From an uncultured Armatimonadota bacterium (GTDB lineage: Bacteria > Armatimonadota > Fimbriimonadia > Fimbriimonadales > Fimbriimonadaceae): a stretch of DNA of 64,000 nt. Numbering within the stretch: the stretch's first letter is position 1; each line of letters begins with the position of its first letter. This document shows positions 43,638-52,584 of the stretch, in pieces. The stretch is from positions 62,001 through 126,000 of the forward strand of contig CAILEM010000077.1 in the NCBI GenBank assembly GCA_903833215.1, given 5' to 3'. The translations under genes were made by a program, and so were the position numbers. The notes below the pieces were generated by a model. It made no database searches, was not told the DNA's origin, and saw nothing but the letters and a program-made list of their open reading frames with translations.

Positions 43638-44654
43638 TTAGGGCCACATGCCATCCATGGGCAGACCGGTGTCCTCCGAGATTCCGGCCATAAGGTTCAT
43701 ATTCTGGATCGCCTGACCGGCCATCCCTTTCACGAGATTATCTATCACGGAACAAACCACTGCAAAGCCGCAGCGTTCATCCGCCTCCACACTGATGGCG
43801 CAACGGTTGGAGCCGAGCACCTGCTTGGTTGAAGGCAACGCATCTTGTACCGTGACGAACTTCTCATCGCGATAGAAGTCATCAAATATCTTTCGTAGTT
43901 CCTTCTTCGAAAGGCTGTCCTTCAAAGGCACATGGGCCGTTGCATGAATACCTCGGGCAACGGGGATCAGGTGAGGTGTAAACCGAACCTTCATTCCCGA
44001 TACCTGTTCAAGCTCGGCAGTATGTCGGTGTCCGTTGACTCCGTATGCTTTGAAGCTGCCGTGGATTTCAGAAAATAAATATTCAGTCTCTTTGCGAGAC
44101 CGACCGGCACCAGACACTCCTGATTTTGCATCGACAACGGGAACGCCTTGCACAATACCGGCTCGCACGAGGGGCATCAATGCGAGAAGAGATGCTGTAG
44201 GGTAGCAACCGGGATTTGCGACAAGGTCGGCGTTCGCAATAGCACCTCGGTCGACTAACTCTGGTAGGCCATAAATTGGCTTGCTCGGCAAGTTAGGGTT
44301 GGTGTGTTTGCGTCCGTAATACGCTTCGTACACGGCGGGATCATCCAGCCGAAAATCGGCAGAGAGGTCTATGACTCGTGTCTTGCCAGCTAGCTTCGCC
44401 GCTACTTCCATCGCAAAGCCGTTTTCCTGACATAGGAATGTGAAATCCGCAGCCGCAGTTTCGGGGTCAAACTCTGTAAGGACCAGATCTGTCGAAAGCC
44501 AAGGGCACTCTTCACGAAGCGCTATTCCCGCACGACGCGCCGATGTTGCAGCGATAACCTGAACGCTCGGATGCATTGACAGGAGACGGATCACTTCAGA
44601 TCCGCCGTACCCCGTCGCACCAACAACGGCGACTTGAATGGGATTTTGCTTCAT
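43638..44654 (-). CDS. argC: N-acetyl-gamma-glutamyl-phosphate reductase
   Basis: 338 residues. 'VAVVGATGYGGSEVIRLL' is the NADP-binding loop, and the catalytic Cys lies in 'VANPGCYPTASLLAL'; 'SGVSGAGRSRKETEYLFSEI' and 'FTPHLIPVARGIHATAHV' are further family blocks. It reduces N-acetylglutamyl phosphate to the semialdehyde, the third step of arginine synthesis. argC-argJ form a two-gene operon here; argB and argD are not in the window. Confidence 0.96.
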   Translation of the reverse strand: MKQNPIQVAVVGATGYGGSEVIRLLSMHPSVQVIAATSARRAGIALREECPWLSTDLVLTEFDPETAAADFTFLCQENGFAMEVAAKLAGKTRVIDLSADFRLDDPAVYEAYYGRKHTNPNLPSKPIYGLPELVDRGAIANADLVANPGCYPTASLLALMPLVRAGIVQGVPVVDAKSGVSGAGRSRKETEYLFSEIHGSFKAYGVNGHRHTAELEQVSGMKVRFTPHLIPVARGIHATAHVPLKDSLSKKELRKIFDDFYRDEKFVTVQDALPSTKQVLGSNRCAISVEADERCGFAVVCSVIDNLVKGMAGQAIQNMNLMAGISEDTGLPMDGMWP

Positions 44655-44683
44655 CGGAACCTGAGAGGTTACCCGCCAGAAGC

Positions 44684-44724
44684 AAAAACAAAAACGACCC
44701 CCGAGCTCTTGGTCTCGGGGGTCG
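44684..44724 (-). terminator. Intrinsic terminator of the Ala-rich lipoprotein gene
   Basis: On the minus strand CGACCCCCGAG (44714-44724) pairs with CTCGGGGGTCG (44695-44705) around an 8-nt loop, followed by TTTTTGTTTTTG. A textbook Rho-independent terminator between the lipoprotein gene and argC. Confidence 0.9.
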
Positions 44725-44741
44725 AATTCAAATAGGTGAAC

Positions 44742-45032
44742 CTACTTCTTGTCGCCTGCGGCTGGAGCCTTAGCGTCAGCAGCTGGAGCAGCGCCTGGAG
44801 CCTTAGCATCGGCAGCTGGAGCAGCGCCTGGAGCCTTGGCGTCGGCAGCTGGAGCAGCGGCTGGAGCCTTAGCATCAGCAGCTGGAGCATCAGCCTTAGG
44901 AGCGTCAGCCTTTGGAGCATCAGCCTTAGGTGCGTCTGGAGCTGGGGTTGTACCCTCTTCAGCGCCCTTGCAACCAGTCAACATAGCAGCGCCCAAAATG
45001 CCTGCAACAAACAGAATCATAAACTTTTTCAT
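44742..45032 (-). CDS. Short lipoprotein with Ala/Pro/Lys/Asp repeats
   Basis: 96 residues. Signal peptide with lipobox (ILGAAMLTGC, acylated Cys at 21), then only low-complexity sequence: a few copies of 'PKADA' followed by four copies of an 11-residue unit 'AADAKAPxAAP'. Such Pro/Ala-rich lipoproteins often act as flexible spacers in the envelope. It has a strong ribosome-binding site (AGGAGG, 5 nt before ATG), a TATAAT box upstream and its own terminator, so it is probably well expressed as a single gene. Confidence 0.85.
   Translation of the reverse strand: MKKFMILFVAGILGAAMLTGCKGAEEGTTPAPDAPKADAPKADAPKADAPAADAKAPAAAPAADAKAPGAAPAADAKAPGAAPAADAKAPAAGDKK
44779..44877. repeat. 33-bp coding tandem repeat (three full units)
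   Basis: Units at 44779-44811, 44812-44844 and 44845-44877 begin GCAGCTGGAGCAGCG and differ at a few positions; a partial unit flanks each side. They encode the 11-residue lipoprotein repeats. A second array of about three 15-bp units (GCATCAGCCTTAGGA type) follows near 44887-44931. Confidence 0.85.
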
Positions 45033-45091
45033 CGTAACCTCCTGAGTTAACGGATTACTCCGTAAATTCCCCGTTAAGGGTATTCCACCGC

Positions 45092-45097
45092 ATTATA
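45092..45097 (-). promoter_or_regulatory. -10 box of the Ala-rich lipoprotein gene
   Basis: TATAAT on the minus strand, about 60 bp before the start codon; the -35 region is not consensus. The gap to the upstream gene is otherwise empty. Confidence 0.5.
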
Positions 45098-45131
45098 CAA
45101 TCCTCAGGCGATTTCGCACATAAAATTCATG

Positions 45132-45629
45132 TCATGGCTGTATGAGGTCCTCAACAGACGTGCTCGAGACCCGTACTTCTGCTAGCTTCCAGCGCGTTGC
45201 AGGGATGATGAGGAAGTCCTTGTCGTTTTCCTTTCGGAAGATAATCGTGACATCCTTCAGTCGCCTTTCAAGGGGATTGCCCAGTAGGTTGACTTTTAGG
45301 GTGACGGGCGAGATGATCGTGGCCTCATCTCCTGTGACGACTGGATTGATATTTTCAACCGTTATGTCAGGTCGACTCGTCCGAATGTAGCGCGCGATAT
45401 CTCTGGCACTTCCCCCCACACTTTGGTCGTTGTACTTCAGGTTATCGCTCAGCTTGTCCATCACACCGCCAGGTCGCCCCTCACGGCTTGCGAGCACCGA
45501 GTCTGCCAGCGCCCGTTTGATGAGAGCTTTGTCATCGACTGGTCTTGCGATCAAAAGGATGACTCGAACCCCCACTAATAGAATCAATGCTGCTCCTAGG
45601 ATCAGAAACGTCTTTGTTGATTTGCCCAT
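45132..45629 (-). CDS. Single-span membrane protein, NTF2-like periplasmic domain
   Basis: 165 residues: one N-terminal transmembrane helix (FLILGAALILLVGVRVILLIA, about 8-28), then a domain with 'DDKALIKRALADSVLASREGR' (split: DDKALIKRALAD, SVLASREGR) and 'GVMDKLSDNLKYNDQSVG'. This is the early-helix pattern of SnoaL/NTF2-like folds, with a beta-rich second half. No family recognised with certainty. It sits 24 bp after ribF on the same strand. Confidence 0.65.
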   Translation of the reverse strand: MGKSTKTFLILGAALILLVGVRVILLIARPVDDKALIKRALADSVLASREGRPGGVMDKLSDNLKYNDQSVGGSARDIARYIRTSRPDITVENINPVVTGDEATIISPVTLKVNLLGNPLERRLKDVTIIFRKENDKDFLIIPATRWKLAEVRVSSTSVEDLIQP

Positions 45630-45652
45630 ATCTCAATGGACGCAAAAAATCG

Positions 45653-46567
45653 CTAAGAAATTAGGGTGAGGCGAGTTTGTTCGACGTCTCGCTGAATTTG
45701 TTTGACCAGATCGTCAAGGCTTGGGAAGTTCCACTCATCTCGAAGCTTCTTCACGAGTTCCAACTCCACCGCCATTCCATAGACGGAGTCGCCCGGATAG
45801 TCCAGCATGTAGGCCTCAAGGGTTTGGTTACCACCTCCGACGGCCGGGCGGACCCCTATCGAGACGGCTGCCATGTAGCGTCCCTGCGGAACCGTTGCCC
45901 ATCCCGCGTAGATGCCCTCAGCAGGAACGGTTTGGTCGAACGATCTCGCAATATTGATGGTTGGAAACCCAATTTGTCGTCCGAGCTTTTGGCCGCCAAC
46001 GACGACTCCGGAGACGGCAAAGTAGCGACCCAACCATCGCGCAGCATCTTCCATTCGACCTTCCGCGACGGCACTTCGAATTGCGCTGGAACTGACACGA
46101 GTGCCATCGATCTGAAATGGAGGCACGATTGTCGTTGGCATTTGAGTCGCGAGCCACTCCGCGGTTCCTTGCCGTCCCTTCCCCATCGCAAAATCGTGCC
46201 CCACCACAACGCTCGTTGCTCGAATGGATCGAGTGAGCACGACGCGAAGGAACTCCTCAGCCGGCATTTGGCTAAGGTCGTTATCAAAAGGGAGAACTAC
46301 GGTCACGGAAACGCCGAGGGCTTTGAAGACAGCCAGGTTCTCCTGGAGACCGGCAACTGTCTTCGGGCACTTCTCAGGTGCCACGACCGAGGCAGGATTG
46401 CGATCGAAGGTGACGAGGACACAAGGCAGTTCCGCCTCCCGGGCTTGGCGAACCGCTTCCAGAATGACTGCTTGGTGCCCTAAATGCACTCCATCGAACG
46501 TGCCAACGCACGCTATGGATTTCCGCCACTCCGCACGGAGTAGTCCGATGCCGAAGTGAACCTGCAT
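45653..46567 (-). CDS. ribF: Bifunctional riboflavin kinase / FAD synthetase
   Basis: 304 residues. The N-terminal adenylyltransferase has 'ACVGTFDGVHLGHQAVI' (the GxFDGxHxGH motif) and 'GRQGTAEWLA'/'GTRVSSSAIRSAV'. The C-terminal flavokinase begins near residue 185 with 'GVVVGGQKLGRQIGFPTINI', the G-x-x-x-G-x-P-T-x-N nucleotide motif. It turns riboflavin into FMN and FAD, completing the pathway fed by the synthase at 34178. The first residues before VGTFDG are atypical, but ATG 46567 is the only good start. Confidence 0.95.
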   Translation of the reverse strand: MQVHFGIGLLRAEWRKSIACVGTFDGVHLGHQAVILEAVRQAREAELPCVLVTFDRNPASVVAPEKCPKTVAGLQENLAVFKALGVSVTVVLPFDNDLSQMPAEEFLRVVLTRSIRATSVVVGHDFAMGKGRQGTAEWLATQMPTTIVPPFQIDGTRVSSSAIRSAVAEGRMEDAARWLGRYFAVSGVVVGGQKLGRQIGFPTINIARSFDQTVPAEGIYAGWATVPQGRYMAAVSIGVRPAVGGGNQTLEAYMLDYPGDSVYGMAVELELVKKLRDEWNFPSLDDLVKQIQRDVEQTRLTLIS

Positions 46568-46573
46568 GGGGTG

Positions 46574-47017
46574 TCAGTCTACTGGCTCAGCCTTAAGCTT
46601 CGTCAACGCTGTGAGGCAAAGGATCTGAGAAAACGTGACAAGAATGAGAACGGCAGGCGATGTCCAAAACAGAGCGACCCGCAATCGGTCGAAAGGAATG
46701 ATGAGGCTGCTGCCCGTGCTCGTAAGGAGCATTACGGTGAGGACGACATACGCAGCAAACACAGGTGGGAGCGTTAGGTTGAGGGGGAACGCAATTCTTC
46801 CCGGAGCTAAGAGGCCTGGAATATTGAAAGCCGTAAGCAGAAAGAGAATCGTCGCTACTGCCGGTAGCCCGAGAATGACCCCTAGGTACTGCGTGGGTGA
46901 AGAACTACCCCGAAACACGAAATAGCCACCATATCCGGCGGCACATGCGTACATCGTTAGGCCGCAAGTACATGCCAGGGAAAAGCGGTTGCCCTGTTCG
47001 GTGACTTTATCCTTCAT
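46574..47017 (-). CDS. Four-helix integral membrane protein, unknown
   Basis: 147 residues from ATG 47017, which overlaps the csrA stop region by 11 bp. Four hydrophobic segments: about 17-36, 45-65, 75-100 and 118-140. No motif recognised. An upstream extension inside csrA would lack coding logic. Its overlap with csrA and 6-bp gap to ribF suggest one csrA-orf-ribF transcript. Confidence 0.65.
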   Translation of the reverse strand: MKDKVTEQGNRFSLACTCGLTMYACAAGYGGYFVFRGSSSPTQYLGVILGLPAVATILFLLTAFNIPGLLAPGRIAFPLNLTLPPVFAAYVVLTVMLLTSTGSSLIIPFDRLRVALFWTSPAVLILVTFSQILCLTALTKLKAEPVD

Positions 47018-47204
47018 TGGGTAGGTCTGAAACGACCGTTGTATCGTCGTGAATCTGTTCGTAGATCTCTTTACGATGGACGCTGACATTTTTCGGCGCG
47101 CGAATTCCAACTCTGACTTGCTCGCCGCGCACTTCCAGGATCACAACCTCGATCTCGTCTCCTATCACGATGCTCTGACCGACTTTTCTCGTGAGCACCA
47201 GCAT
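47007..47204 (-). CDS. csrA: Carbon storage regulator CsrA
   Basis: 65 residues, complete: '[20 protein letters not shown]', '[20 protein letters not shown]' with the RNA-contacting Arg and the VHR motif. CsrA dimers bind GGA motifs in mRNA leaders and control translation, often of motility and carbon genes. GGAGGG sits 10 nt before ATG; TATACT at 47291-47296 (minus strand) may be its -10. A second role as brake on flagellin is known elsewhere, but no flagellar gene is in this window. Confidence 0.96.
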   Translation of the reverse strand: MLVLTRKVGQSIVIGDEIEVVILEVRGEQVRVGIRAPKNVSVHRKEIYEQIHDDTTVVSDLPNEG

Positions 47205-47335
47205 TCTCTTAAGCCCTCCATGGCCGGTTACAGCAGGTGAGAACCTCGCGTTCTTGCGTCACCAACCGCTAAATGCATACCCGGTTAGCACAGTATACGC
47301 ATTGTCTCAAAAATGGGAAAACGTTAACCCGTTCT

Positions 47336-48934
47336 TCACACACTAAGATTTTCATTTGCCGGCCAGGCAATCTCAATCCCTTGCGCAATCAATAGACCCT
47401 GAAACTGCTTTATTATTTCCGGTGATTCCAGAAATTCATCAAATTCTAACCCTTGCTGTATGCAGTACGCCGCCAAAAGACCTGCGGATTCACCGATATT
47501 CCATTCAACCGGATGCAGTCGATAGCAGCCATTGGTGATGTGAGTTACCCCAAGATTTTTACAGGCAGGGAGCAAATTCTTTACGCGGATGGGGATTAAC
47601 GATCTCAAGGGGATTTGAAATGGCAGGGTCGCGGTGTCGATGTAGGCAATACCGCTGGTGCTGGGATGCAGATCGATCCGATAACTGCCAATCCCTACGC
47701 TGTCGGCGTATTCGACCCCGCGATCTCGACCTGGATTGGTGTAGGCGGCGAGATCTTGTTCACACACCGTGAACCGAGCCCTGATTCTTCGGGACTCACG
47801 GATATAGGGTGCCTTGGCAAAACCGTCCGGAGTACCCGTAATATCGGGACGCATATACAGGCCCGGATAGCCCAATCCACCATCAGGTCTTGGAGCTTCG
47901 GTCTGCAGCCAGTAGAGCAAGCTCAAGGAAAGTTGCTTTGCATCATGGAGTCGTTGCTTTGATACGCCAGGGTCAACATCAATAATGGACCCGATAAAGT
48001 AGTCGTTTTGAGGCCAGTTGACGATCGTGACTGGATGGGGCACGGTACCAGGCAGAAACTTTTGGGGATCGACGATTTGGCGGTAACTGAATAGCCCAAA
48101 GTCGCCTTTGTACCAACTCTGGGGAGTTCCTCCAAAGATGGGCAGGTGGCGCGGCTGGCCCGTTTGCGGATTTATGTCAGTAAAGCCAAGAAAGCTTCCG
48201 GGCCAAAATTCAGGCCGATACGACCGCCAAACTTCATACTGATCGGGCTTGTCGATCACGTGGTCCGCCCCTTCCTCGTGCGCCATCGCAAAAACCCAGG
48301 TAATGCCTTGGACATTGTCGGGTTGTGCAGCACCATCCACCGCATTGGGTTCGCCAGTCTCCGACTTAGGTTCCGCACCCACCACGTATTCCGTTCCCGT
48401 CATTGGCAGCAGGTCTCCTAACTCCGTGGCATCAAGGACGAATTTGGCGGCGATTGTCGCTTCGCGGCCACTGTCACGACTGCGAATCGTTACGGTGGCA
48501 ACCCGGTCGCCAACCATCCTCGCGCTGACGGCGGTTGTGTGCAGATGAACCGTCAGGGAGCCGTCTTCAAGAAAAGGCTGGAGCATATCCTCCAGAACCG
48601 ATACGCTGACGTGCGGTTCGTGGCACAACTGACTCACCCAACCACCACCAGGATTGAGGTTCGTGATCTGCTTGGCCCCGTCCGTCAGGGGCTTATATGA
48701 TTTGTAGAATGCCCGAACCGACTCACGATATTTCCGATATCTCGCAGTGCAGCCAAATCGCTCGATCCATCGGTGTTCGTCGGGAGGGACGGCTTGGGCC
48801 GTCAATTGCCCTCCAATCCAGTCAGTCTCCTCGGTGAGAACCACGCGTAAGCCCATAGAACAAGCTGACATTGCTGCCGCACATCCGCCCGTCCCCCCGC
48901 CAACGATGAGGATGTCACACGATGAGTCATTCAT
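47336..48934 (-). CDS. FAD-dependent oxidoreductase (FAD_oxidored family)
   Basis: 532 residues from ATG 48934 (GTG 48940 is two codons earlier). N-terminal Rossmann motif 'DILIVGGGTGGCAAAMSACSMGLRVVLTEE' (about 6-35, GxGxxG with a Glu end) then 'DWIGGQLTAQAVPPDEH'. 'KFVLDATELGDLLPMTG' is the mid-protein FAD segment, and 'LLPACKNLGVTHITNGCYRLHPVEWNIGESAGLLAAYC' (about 465-502) the C-terminal FAD motif. Family members are often exported or act on cyclic or sugar-like substrates; no signal peptide is seen. Substrate unknown. Confidence 0.85.
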   Translation of the reverse strand: MNDSSCDILIVGGGTGGCAAAMSACSMGLRVVLTEETDWIGGQLTAQAVPPDEHRWIERFGCTARYRKYRESVRAFYKSYKPLTDGAKQITNLNPGGGWVSQLCHEPHVSVSVLEDMLQPFLEDGSLTVHLHTTAVSARMVGDRVATVTIRSRDSGREATIAAKFVLDATELGDLLPMTGTEYVVGAEPKSETGEPNAVDGAAQPDNVQGITWVFAMAHEEGADHVIDKPDQYEVWRSYRPEFWPGSFLGFTDINPQTGQPRHLPIFGGTPQSWYKGDFGLFSYRQIVDPQKFLPGTVPHPVTIVNWPQNDYFIGSIIDVDPGVSKQRLHDAKQLSLSLLYWLQTEAPRPDGGLGYPGLYMRPDITGTPDGFAKAPYIRESRRIRARFTVCEQDLAAYTNPGRDRGVEYADSVGIGSYRIDLHPSTSGIAYIDTATLPFQIPLRSLIPIRVKNLLPACKNLGVTHITNGCYRLHPVEWNIGESAGLLAAYCIQQGLEFDEFLESPEIIKQFQGLLIAQGIEIAWPANENLSV

Positions 48935-48954
48935 AGCCACAAGTTAACCTTGTA

Positions 48955-49179
48955 CTATGGGAGCGCATGAGCTGCCAACTGCACCATTTTTCTCCATAGA
49001 AGAATCGCACCGCGTGCGATTAAGGCAATAACCTTGGAAATCAACCACGCGATTTTCACTAGGACCCAAACCACGAATTCCTCGAATAGACATTCGGCCA
49101 CCGGAAACAGGACGTATTCCACGATAATTTGAAACAAGCCTTCAAGCAAAGGCCAAGCTAAATCACCGAGGATCTCCAC
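48955..49179 (-). CDS. Tiny hydrophobic protein B (coupled to the preceding small gene)
   Basis: 74 residues from GTG 49179, whose G is shared with the TAG stop of the upstream small gene (TAGTG). AGAGG lies 8 nt before. The sequence is nearly all hydrophobic with a few acidic residues early and basic ones late: 'LFQIIVEYVLFPVAECLFEEFVVWVLVKIAWLI' (about 16-48), then 'SKVIALIARGAILLWRK'. Two membrane-interacting helices are likely. No family recognised. A start at GTG 49188 is possible but loses the ribosome-binding-site spacing. Confidence 0.6.
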   Translation of the reverse strand: MEILGDLAWPLLEGLFQIIVEYVLFPVAECLFEEFVVWVLVKIAWLISKVIALIARGAILLWRKMVQLAAHALP

Positions 49180-49346
49180 TAGAGCCACCTCTTTGCTCGT
49201 TTTTCCGCGTGACGCTCTATGCCGGTCAGGCGAAACGATGAACTCGAATGAAAGCTCCAGTCCGACCTGGTGAATAGCTCCGCCAGGCAGAGCACGGCGT
49301 TGAGCAGTTCACAAGCCACATAGATAAAGTCGAACAGAAAGCCCAT
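49179..49346 (-). CDS. Tiny hydrophobic protein A
   Basis: 55 residues from ATG 49346, with GGAGGA 7 nt upstream, a strong ribosome-binding site. The N-terminal 25 residues form one amphipathic or transmembrane helix with acidic residues (FLFDFIYVACELLNAVLCLAELF); the rest is Ser- then Arg/Lys-rich (IERHAEKRAKRWL). Protein B, its downstream partner, has a similar Cys/Glu/Leu-rich core (ECLFEEF versus CELLNAVLCLAE). The pair may form a small membrane complex; function unknown. Confidence 0.6.
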   Translation of the reverse strand: MGFLFDFIYVACELLNAVLCLAELFTRSDWSFHSSSSFRLTGIERHAEKRAKRWL

Positions 49347-49525
49347 TGCATCTTCCTCCGCCACACTCTATTAGCAGACCCGTAGAGGAATAAGGCAGGC
49401 TGAGAAGTCGCAGGAAAATCAGTCCAAGATTTGCTTGTCAGCCGCCCGAATCTTGCATGCGGATATTCGCAGGGAGCTTGATTCCTACCCGCAGTGCGCT
49501 GCGGAAGGTACCCTTCTAGGCCACT

Positions 49526-52249
49526 ATGAAGGTTCGAGAATTGCGCGAGAAGTACCTACGGTTCTTCGAGTCCAAGGGCCATTTGCGGTTCCCTGGCGGC
49601 TCGTTGATTCCGTATGACGTAACGGGGCGACTGGATGAGTCGCTTCTGTTCAACGGTGCTGGCATGATCCAGTTCAAGCCGTATTTCCGCGGAGTCGCCC
49701 AACCCGAAAACAAGCGCCTGATGACGGCTCAGAAATGCGTTCGTACGGGTGATATCGAGGAAGTCGGGGACGATACCCATCTGACCTTCTTCGAGATGCT
49801 CGGCAATTTCTCGTTTGGCGATTACTTCAAATCGGAGGCCATCGCTTTCTCGTGGGAGTTCCTGACGTCGAAAGAGTGGCTGGCACTCGATCCGCGCCGA
49901 CTTTCGTTCAGCATTTTCGAAGATGACCACGAGGCCTACGCTGAATGGGAGAAATGGATCGCTCCAACCGGCATCGATCCTTCGACACGCATCGTGCACC
50001 TCGACGAGCAGAGTAACTATTGGCCAGCGGGCTCGTTCACGTATGGTCCTCCCGGACCATGCGGTCCAAATTCGGAGATGTTCTATTGGGTCAGTGACGA
50101 AACCCCACCAACCGCGCCGTACTCGAAGGCAGATTGGCAGCGAGACGAGGCTGCCGGCAAGTGGGTGGAGTTCTGGAACGATGTATTCATCACCTACGAT
50201 TGGCAAGGACACCTGAAAGATCCTGCAAATCCAAAGCTTGGCTATGCCAAAGATGGCATGCCGTTTCTGCCATTCCGATCCATCGATACTGGATTTGGAT
50301 TAGAGCGTGCGGCCTTGGTTCTGGGTGGTCATGGCTCCGTTTACGACTCCGATGTGTTTGAGCCGATCTTCAACGTGATCGACAGCCTTGCCCCGAACGC
50401 TGACAGAGGACTGATCGAAGTCGAAGCGGCGAGGCGCATCATTGCGGACCACATCCGCACGTCGGTGTTCTGTATTGCCGACGGTGTCTTGCCAGGCACA
50501 TCCAGTCGTGGCTATGTCGTGCGCCGCCTCATCCGTCGTGCCGTACTCAAAGGCAAACGGGTGCTCGGCATCGACCAGCCGTTTTTCCATCGTGTCTTCG
50601 AAGGCCTGATCGAGTCGATGGGAGACTTCTATACGGAGCTTGTCGAGAATCAAGAGACAATCTCTGAGACCTTAAAAGGCGAAGAGGCACTGTTCCGGCG
50701 AACACTAATGGCCGGGACCCAACTGCTCCAAACCGAACTTGATGCATTGATCGCAAGTAACAAAGGACGAACGCTTCCCGGCGATGTCGCTTTCCGACTC
50801 TATGACACCTTCGGCTTTCCTCTCGAGATCACTCAGGAGATTGCAAACGAGCAGTCGGTCGGAATTGATATCGATGGATATGAATTAGCGCTCAAAGAAG
50901 CGCAGGAGCGATCGCGTGGCTCGCAGGATCGCGAGTCGGTCTACGGTGGCGTTACCGGCGGTGAAGAACTCATTCATGCCGATGGCCCCGCGATTACCGA
51001 ATTTACCGGCTATGGTGCGACGTCAGGCGTTGGCAAAATCGTCCGCATCAAACCATTGGGCGGTAACCGACTGCGCGTCGCACTGGACCAGACGCCATTC
51101 TATGCCGAATCGGGAGGACAAACCGGTGACCAAGGGACGTTGATTTCGGGTGCCATTCGTCTCGAAGTCAAGAACACCACCAAGAACGCAGGGATCTTTT
51201 GGCATGAGGTCGAAACCGAGGCCGAACCGTCGTCACTGCTCGGCTTGATCGTCGAGGCGGCAGTAACATCACCGCGTCGGGCACGCATCTTGCGAAATCA
51301 CACCGCGACCCACCTTCTACAGGCTGCGCTTCGGCAGGTGCTTGGCACCCACGTCACTCAGGCGGGCTCCTATGTCGGTCCCGAAAACCTCCGATTCGAC
51401 TTCACCCATCCTGCGGCAATGACGGATGAGCAGAGGGCGACCGTGGAAAGGATCGTCAATGAGCAGTCTCTGGCGAACACCCCCGTGACGACCTATGTGG
51501 ATCTACCGATCGATGAGGCCAAAGCAAAGGGGGCCATGGCTCTCTTTGGTGAGAAGTACGGCAACAAGGTTCGAATGGTCGAAATCGGTGATTTCAGCCG
51601 CGAACTCTGCGGTGGTACCCATGTTCGCTCGACCGGAGAAATCGGACTCTTCAAGATCGTCTCCGAGAGCAGTGCCGCAAGCGGCGTTCGGCGTATCGAA
51701 GCGATCACGGGCGAAGCCGCCTATCAATGGGTCATCGATGAGACCCAGCGCCTCAAGCAAGCTGCCGACCTTCTCAAGTCGAGCCCGAAGGAGATCGTCT
51801 CCGCGATTGAGCGAGTGGTTGACCAGGCAAAAGAAGATCGACGTAAGCGTGAAAAGGCAGAAATGGTGGCGATGAGCGGTGGTTCTTCAAAGTCTGGTGC
51901 GACCGAATTGGTGGATGTTAAAGGCATCTCGGTATGGATCAAGAACTTCGGCGAGGTGGATCAGAAGAGCGCCGCGGCCGCACTCGATAATATGGCGGCA
52001 GGCAAATCCGACTTCGTTGGATTGGTCGCGGTCATGGGTGGTGGCAAAGTCACGTTCCTCGCCAAAGCTGGGGAAGGCGCGGTCAAGCGAGGCGCGCACG
52101 CCGGGAACATCGTGAAGGAGGTTGCCAAGATTGCGGGCGGAGCCGGTGGCGGTCGCCCTGATTTCGCAACCGCTGGAGGCAAGTCTCCGGAGAAGACGGA
52201 CGAGGCGATTGGGACAGCCATCCTCCTGCTTGAGTCCATGCTGAAATAG
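49526..52249 (+). CDS. alaS: Alanyl-tRNA synthetase
   Basis: 907 residues with all domains. The class II aminoacylation core has 'FFESKGHLRFPGGSLIP' and 'MLGNFSFGDYFK'; 'CGPNSEMFYW' and 'DTGFGLER' close the core. The editing domain has 'ILRNHTATHLLQAALR' and the zinc motif 'ELCGGTHVRSTGEIG'. The C-terminal C-Ala domain is Gly-rich (GGAGGGRPDFATAGGK). It charges tRNA-Ala and hydrolyses Ser/Gly-tRNA-Ala. No T-box leader was found in the 160 bp upstream. Confidence 0.97.
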   Translation: MKVRELREKYLRFFESKGHLRFPGGSLIPYDVTGRLDESLLFNGAGMIQFKPYFRGVAQPENKRLMTAQKCVRTGDIEEVGDDTHLTFFEMLGNFSFGDYFKSEAIAFSWEFLTSKEWLALDPRRLSFSIFEDDHEAYAEWEKWIAPTGIDPSTRIVHLDEQSNYWPAGSFTYGPPGPCGPNSEMFYWVSDETPPTAPYSKADWQRDEAAGKWVEFWNDVFITYDWQGHLKDPANPKLGYAKDGMPFLPFRSIDTGFGLERAALVLGGHGSVYDSDVFEPIFNVIDSLAPNADRGLIEVEAARRIIADHIRTSVFCIADGVLPGTSSRGYVVRRLIRRAVLKGKRVLGIDQPFFHRVFEGLIESMGDFYTELVENQETISETLKGEEALFRRTLMAGTQLLQTELDALIASNKGRTLPGDVAFRLYDTFGFPLEITQEIANEQSVGIDIDGYELALKEAQERSRGSQDRESVYGGVTGGEELIHADGPAITEFTGYGATSGVGKIVRIKPLGGNRLRVALDQTPFYAESGGQTGDQGTLISGAIRLEVKNTTKNAGIFWHEVETEAEPSSLLGLIVEAAVTSPRRARILRNHTATHLLQAALRQVLGTHVTQAGSYVGPENLRFDFTHPAAMTDEQRATVERIVNEQSLANTPVTTYVDLPIDEAKAKGAMALFGEKYGNKVRMVEIGDFSRELCGGTHVRSTGEIGLFKIVSESSAASGVRRIEAITGEAAYQWVIDETQRLKQAADLLKSSPKEIVSAIERVVDQAKEDRRKREKAEMVAMSGGSSKSGATELVDVKGISVWIKNFGEVDQKSAAAALDNMAAGKSDFVGLVAVMGGGKVTFLAKAGEGAVKRGAHAGNIVKEVAKIAGGAGGGRPDFATAGGKSPEKTDEAIGTAILLLESMLK

Positions 52250-52251
52250 GC

Positions 52252-52440
52252 TCAATCCAGTCCTTTGGCCCAGGAATTTGCCAACGATGGAACTTCTTGG
52301 GCCCATTTGGCATTCAAATCCATAAGGATGTCGACGCGACCCTCTCGGCAACGAGAGCACTCCCCTCCGGTCACCGGCATCCCCCTAACCGCTTGGACGC
52401 CGGCAAAATGGATGCCCAAATAGATGACTAAGTTGATCAT
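52252..52440 (-). CDS. Possible small Cys-containing protein, uncertain
   Basis: 62 codons convergent with alaS, with third positions rich in G/C like the neighbouring genes. The sequence contains 'TGGECSRCREGRVDILMDLN', a C-x2-C knuckle and an amphipathic segment. No good ribosome-binding site (GGACGG is distant). The rest of the 52250-52584 gap, plus strand, holds only the metB-like promoter area. Real gene or chance frame cannot be settled by eye. Confidence 0.35.
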   Translation of the reverse strand: MINLVIYLGIHFAGVQAVRGMPVTGGECSRCREGRVDILMDLNAKWAQEVPSLANSWAKGLD

Positions 52441-52571
52441 CTATTCCGTCCGAAACAGCATCTTTTGAGTTCAGGCACGCTGGAAGTCGCGTCAGTTTGG
52501 CAAGTTGGCAATCGTACAAATAAAGTTAGTCAGGGCGTCAGACCGCAGGTCCGATTGGCCCAAACGAGGTG

Positions 52572-52577
52572 TATCCT
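52572..52577 (+). promoter_or_regulatory. Possible -10 element abutting the cystathionine gamma-synthase gene
   Basis: TATCCT lies 7 nt before ATG 52585, again leaving little or no leader and no ribosome-binding site. The -35 is not clear. Confidence 0.3.
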
Positions 52578-52584
52578 CTGTCCT

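Noticed and set aside
44749-45045. Ala/Ser/Gly-rich open frames on the plus strand
   Set aside because: They are the complement of the tandem repeats in the lipoprotein gene; the minus-strand gene has signal peptide, ribosome-binding site and terminator.
45677-46483. Open frame of 268 codons on the plus strand
   Set aside because: Antisense to ribF, whose family motifs are unambiguous.
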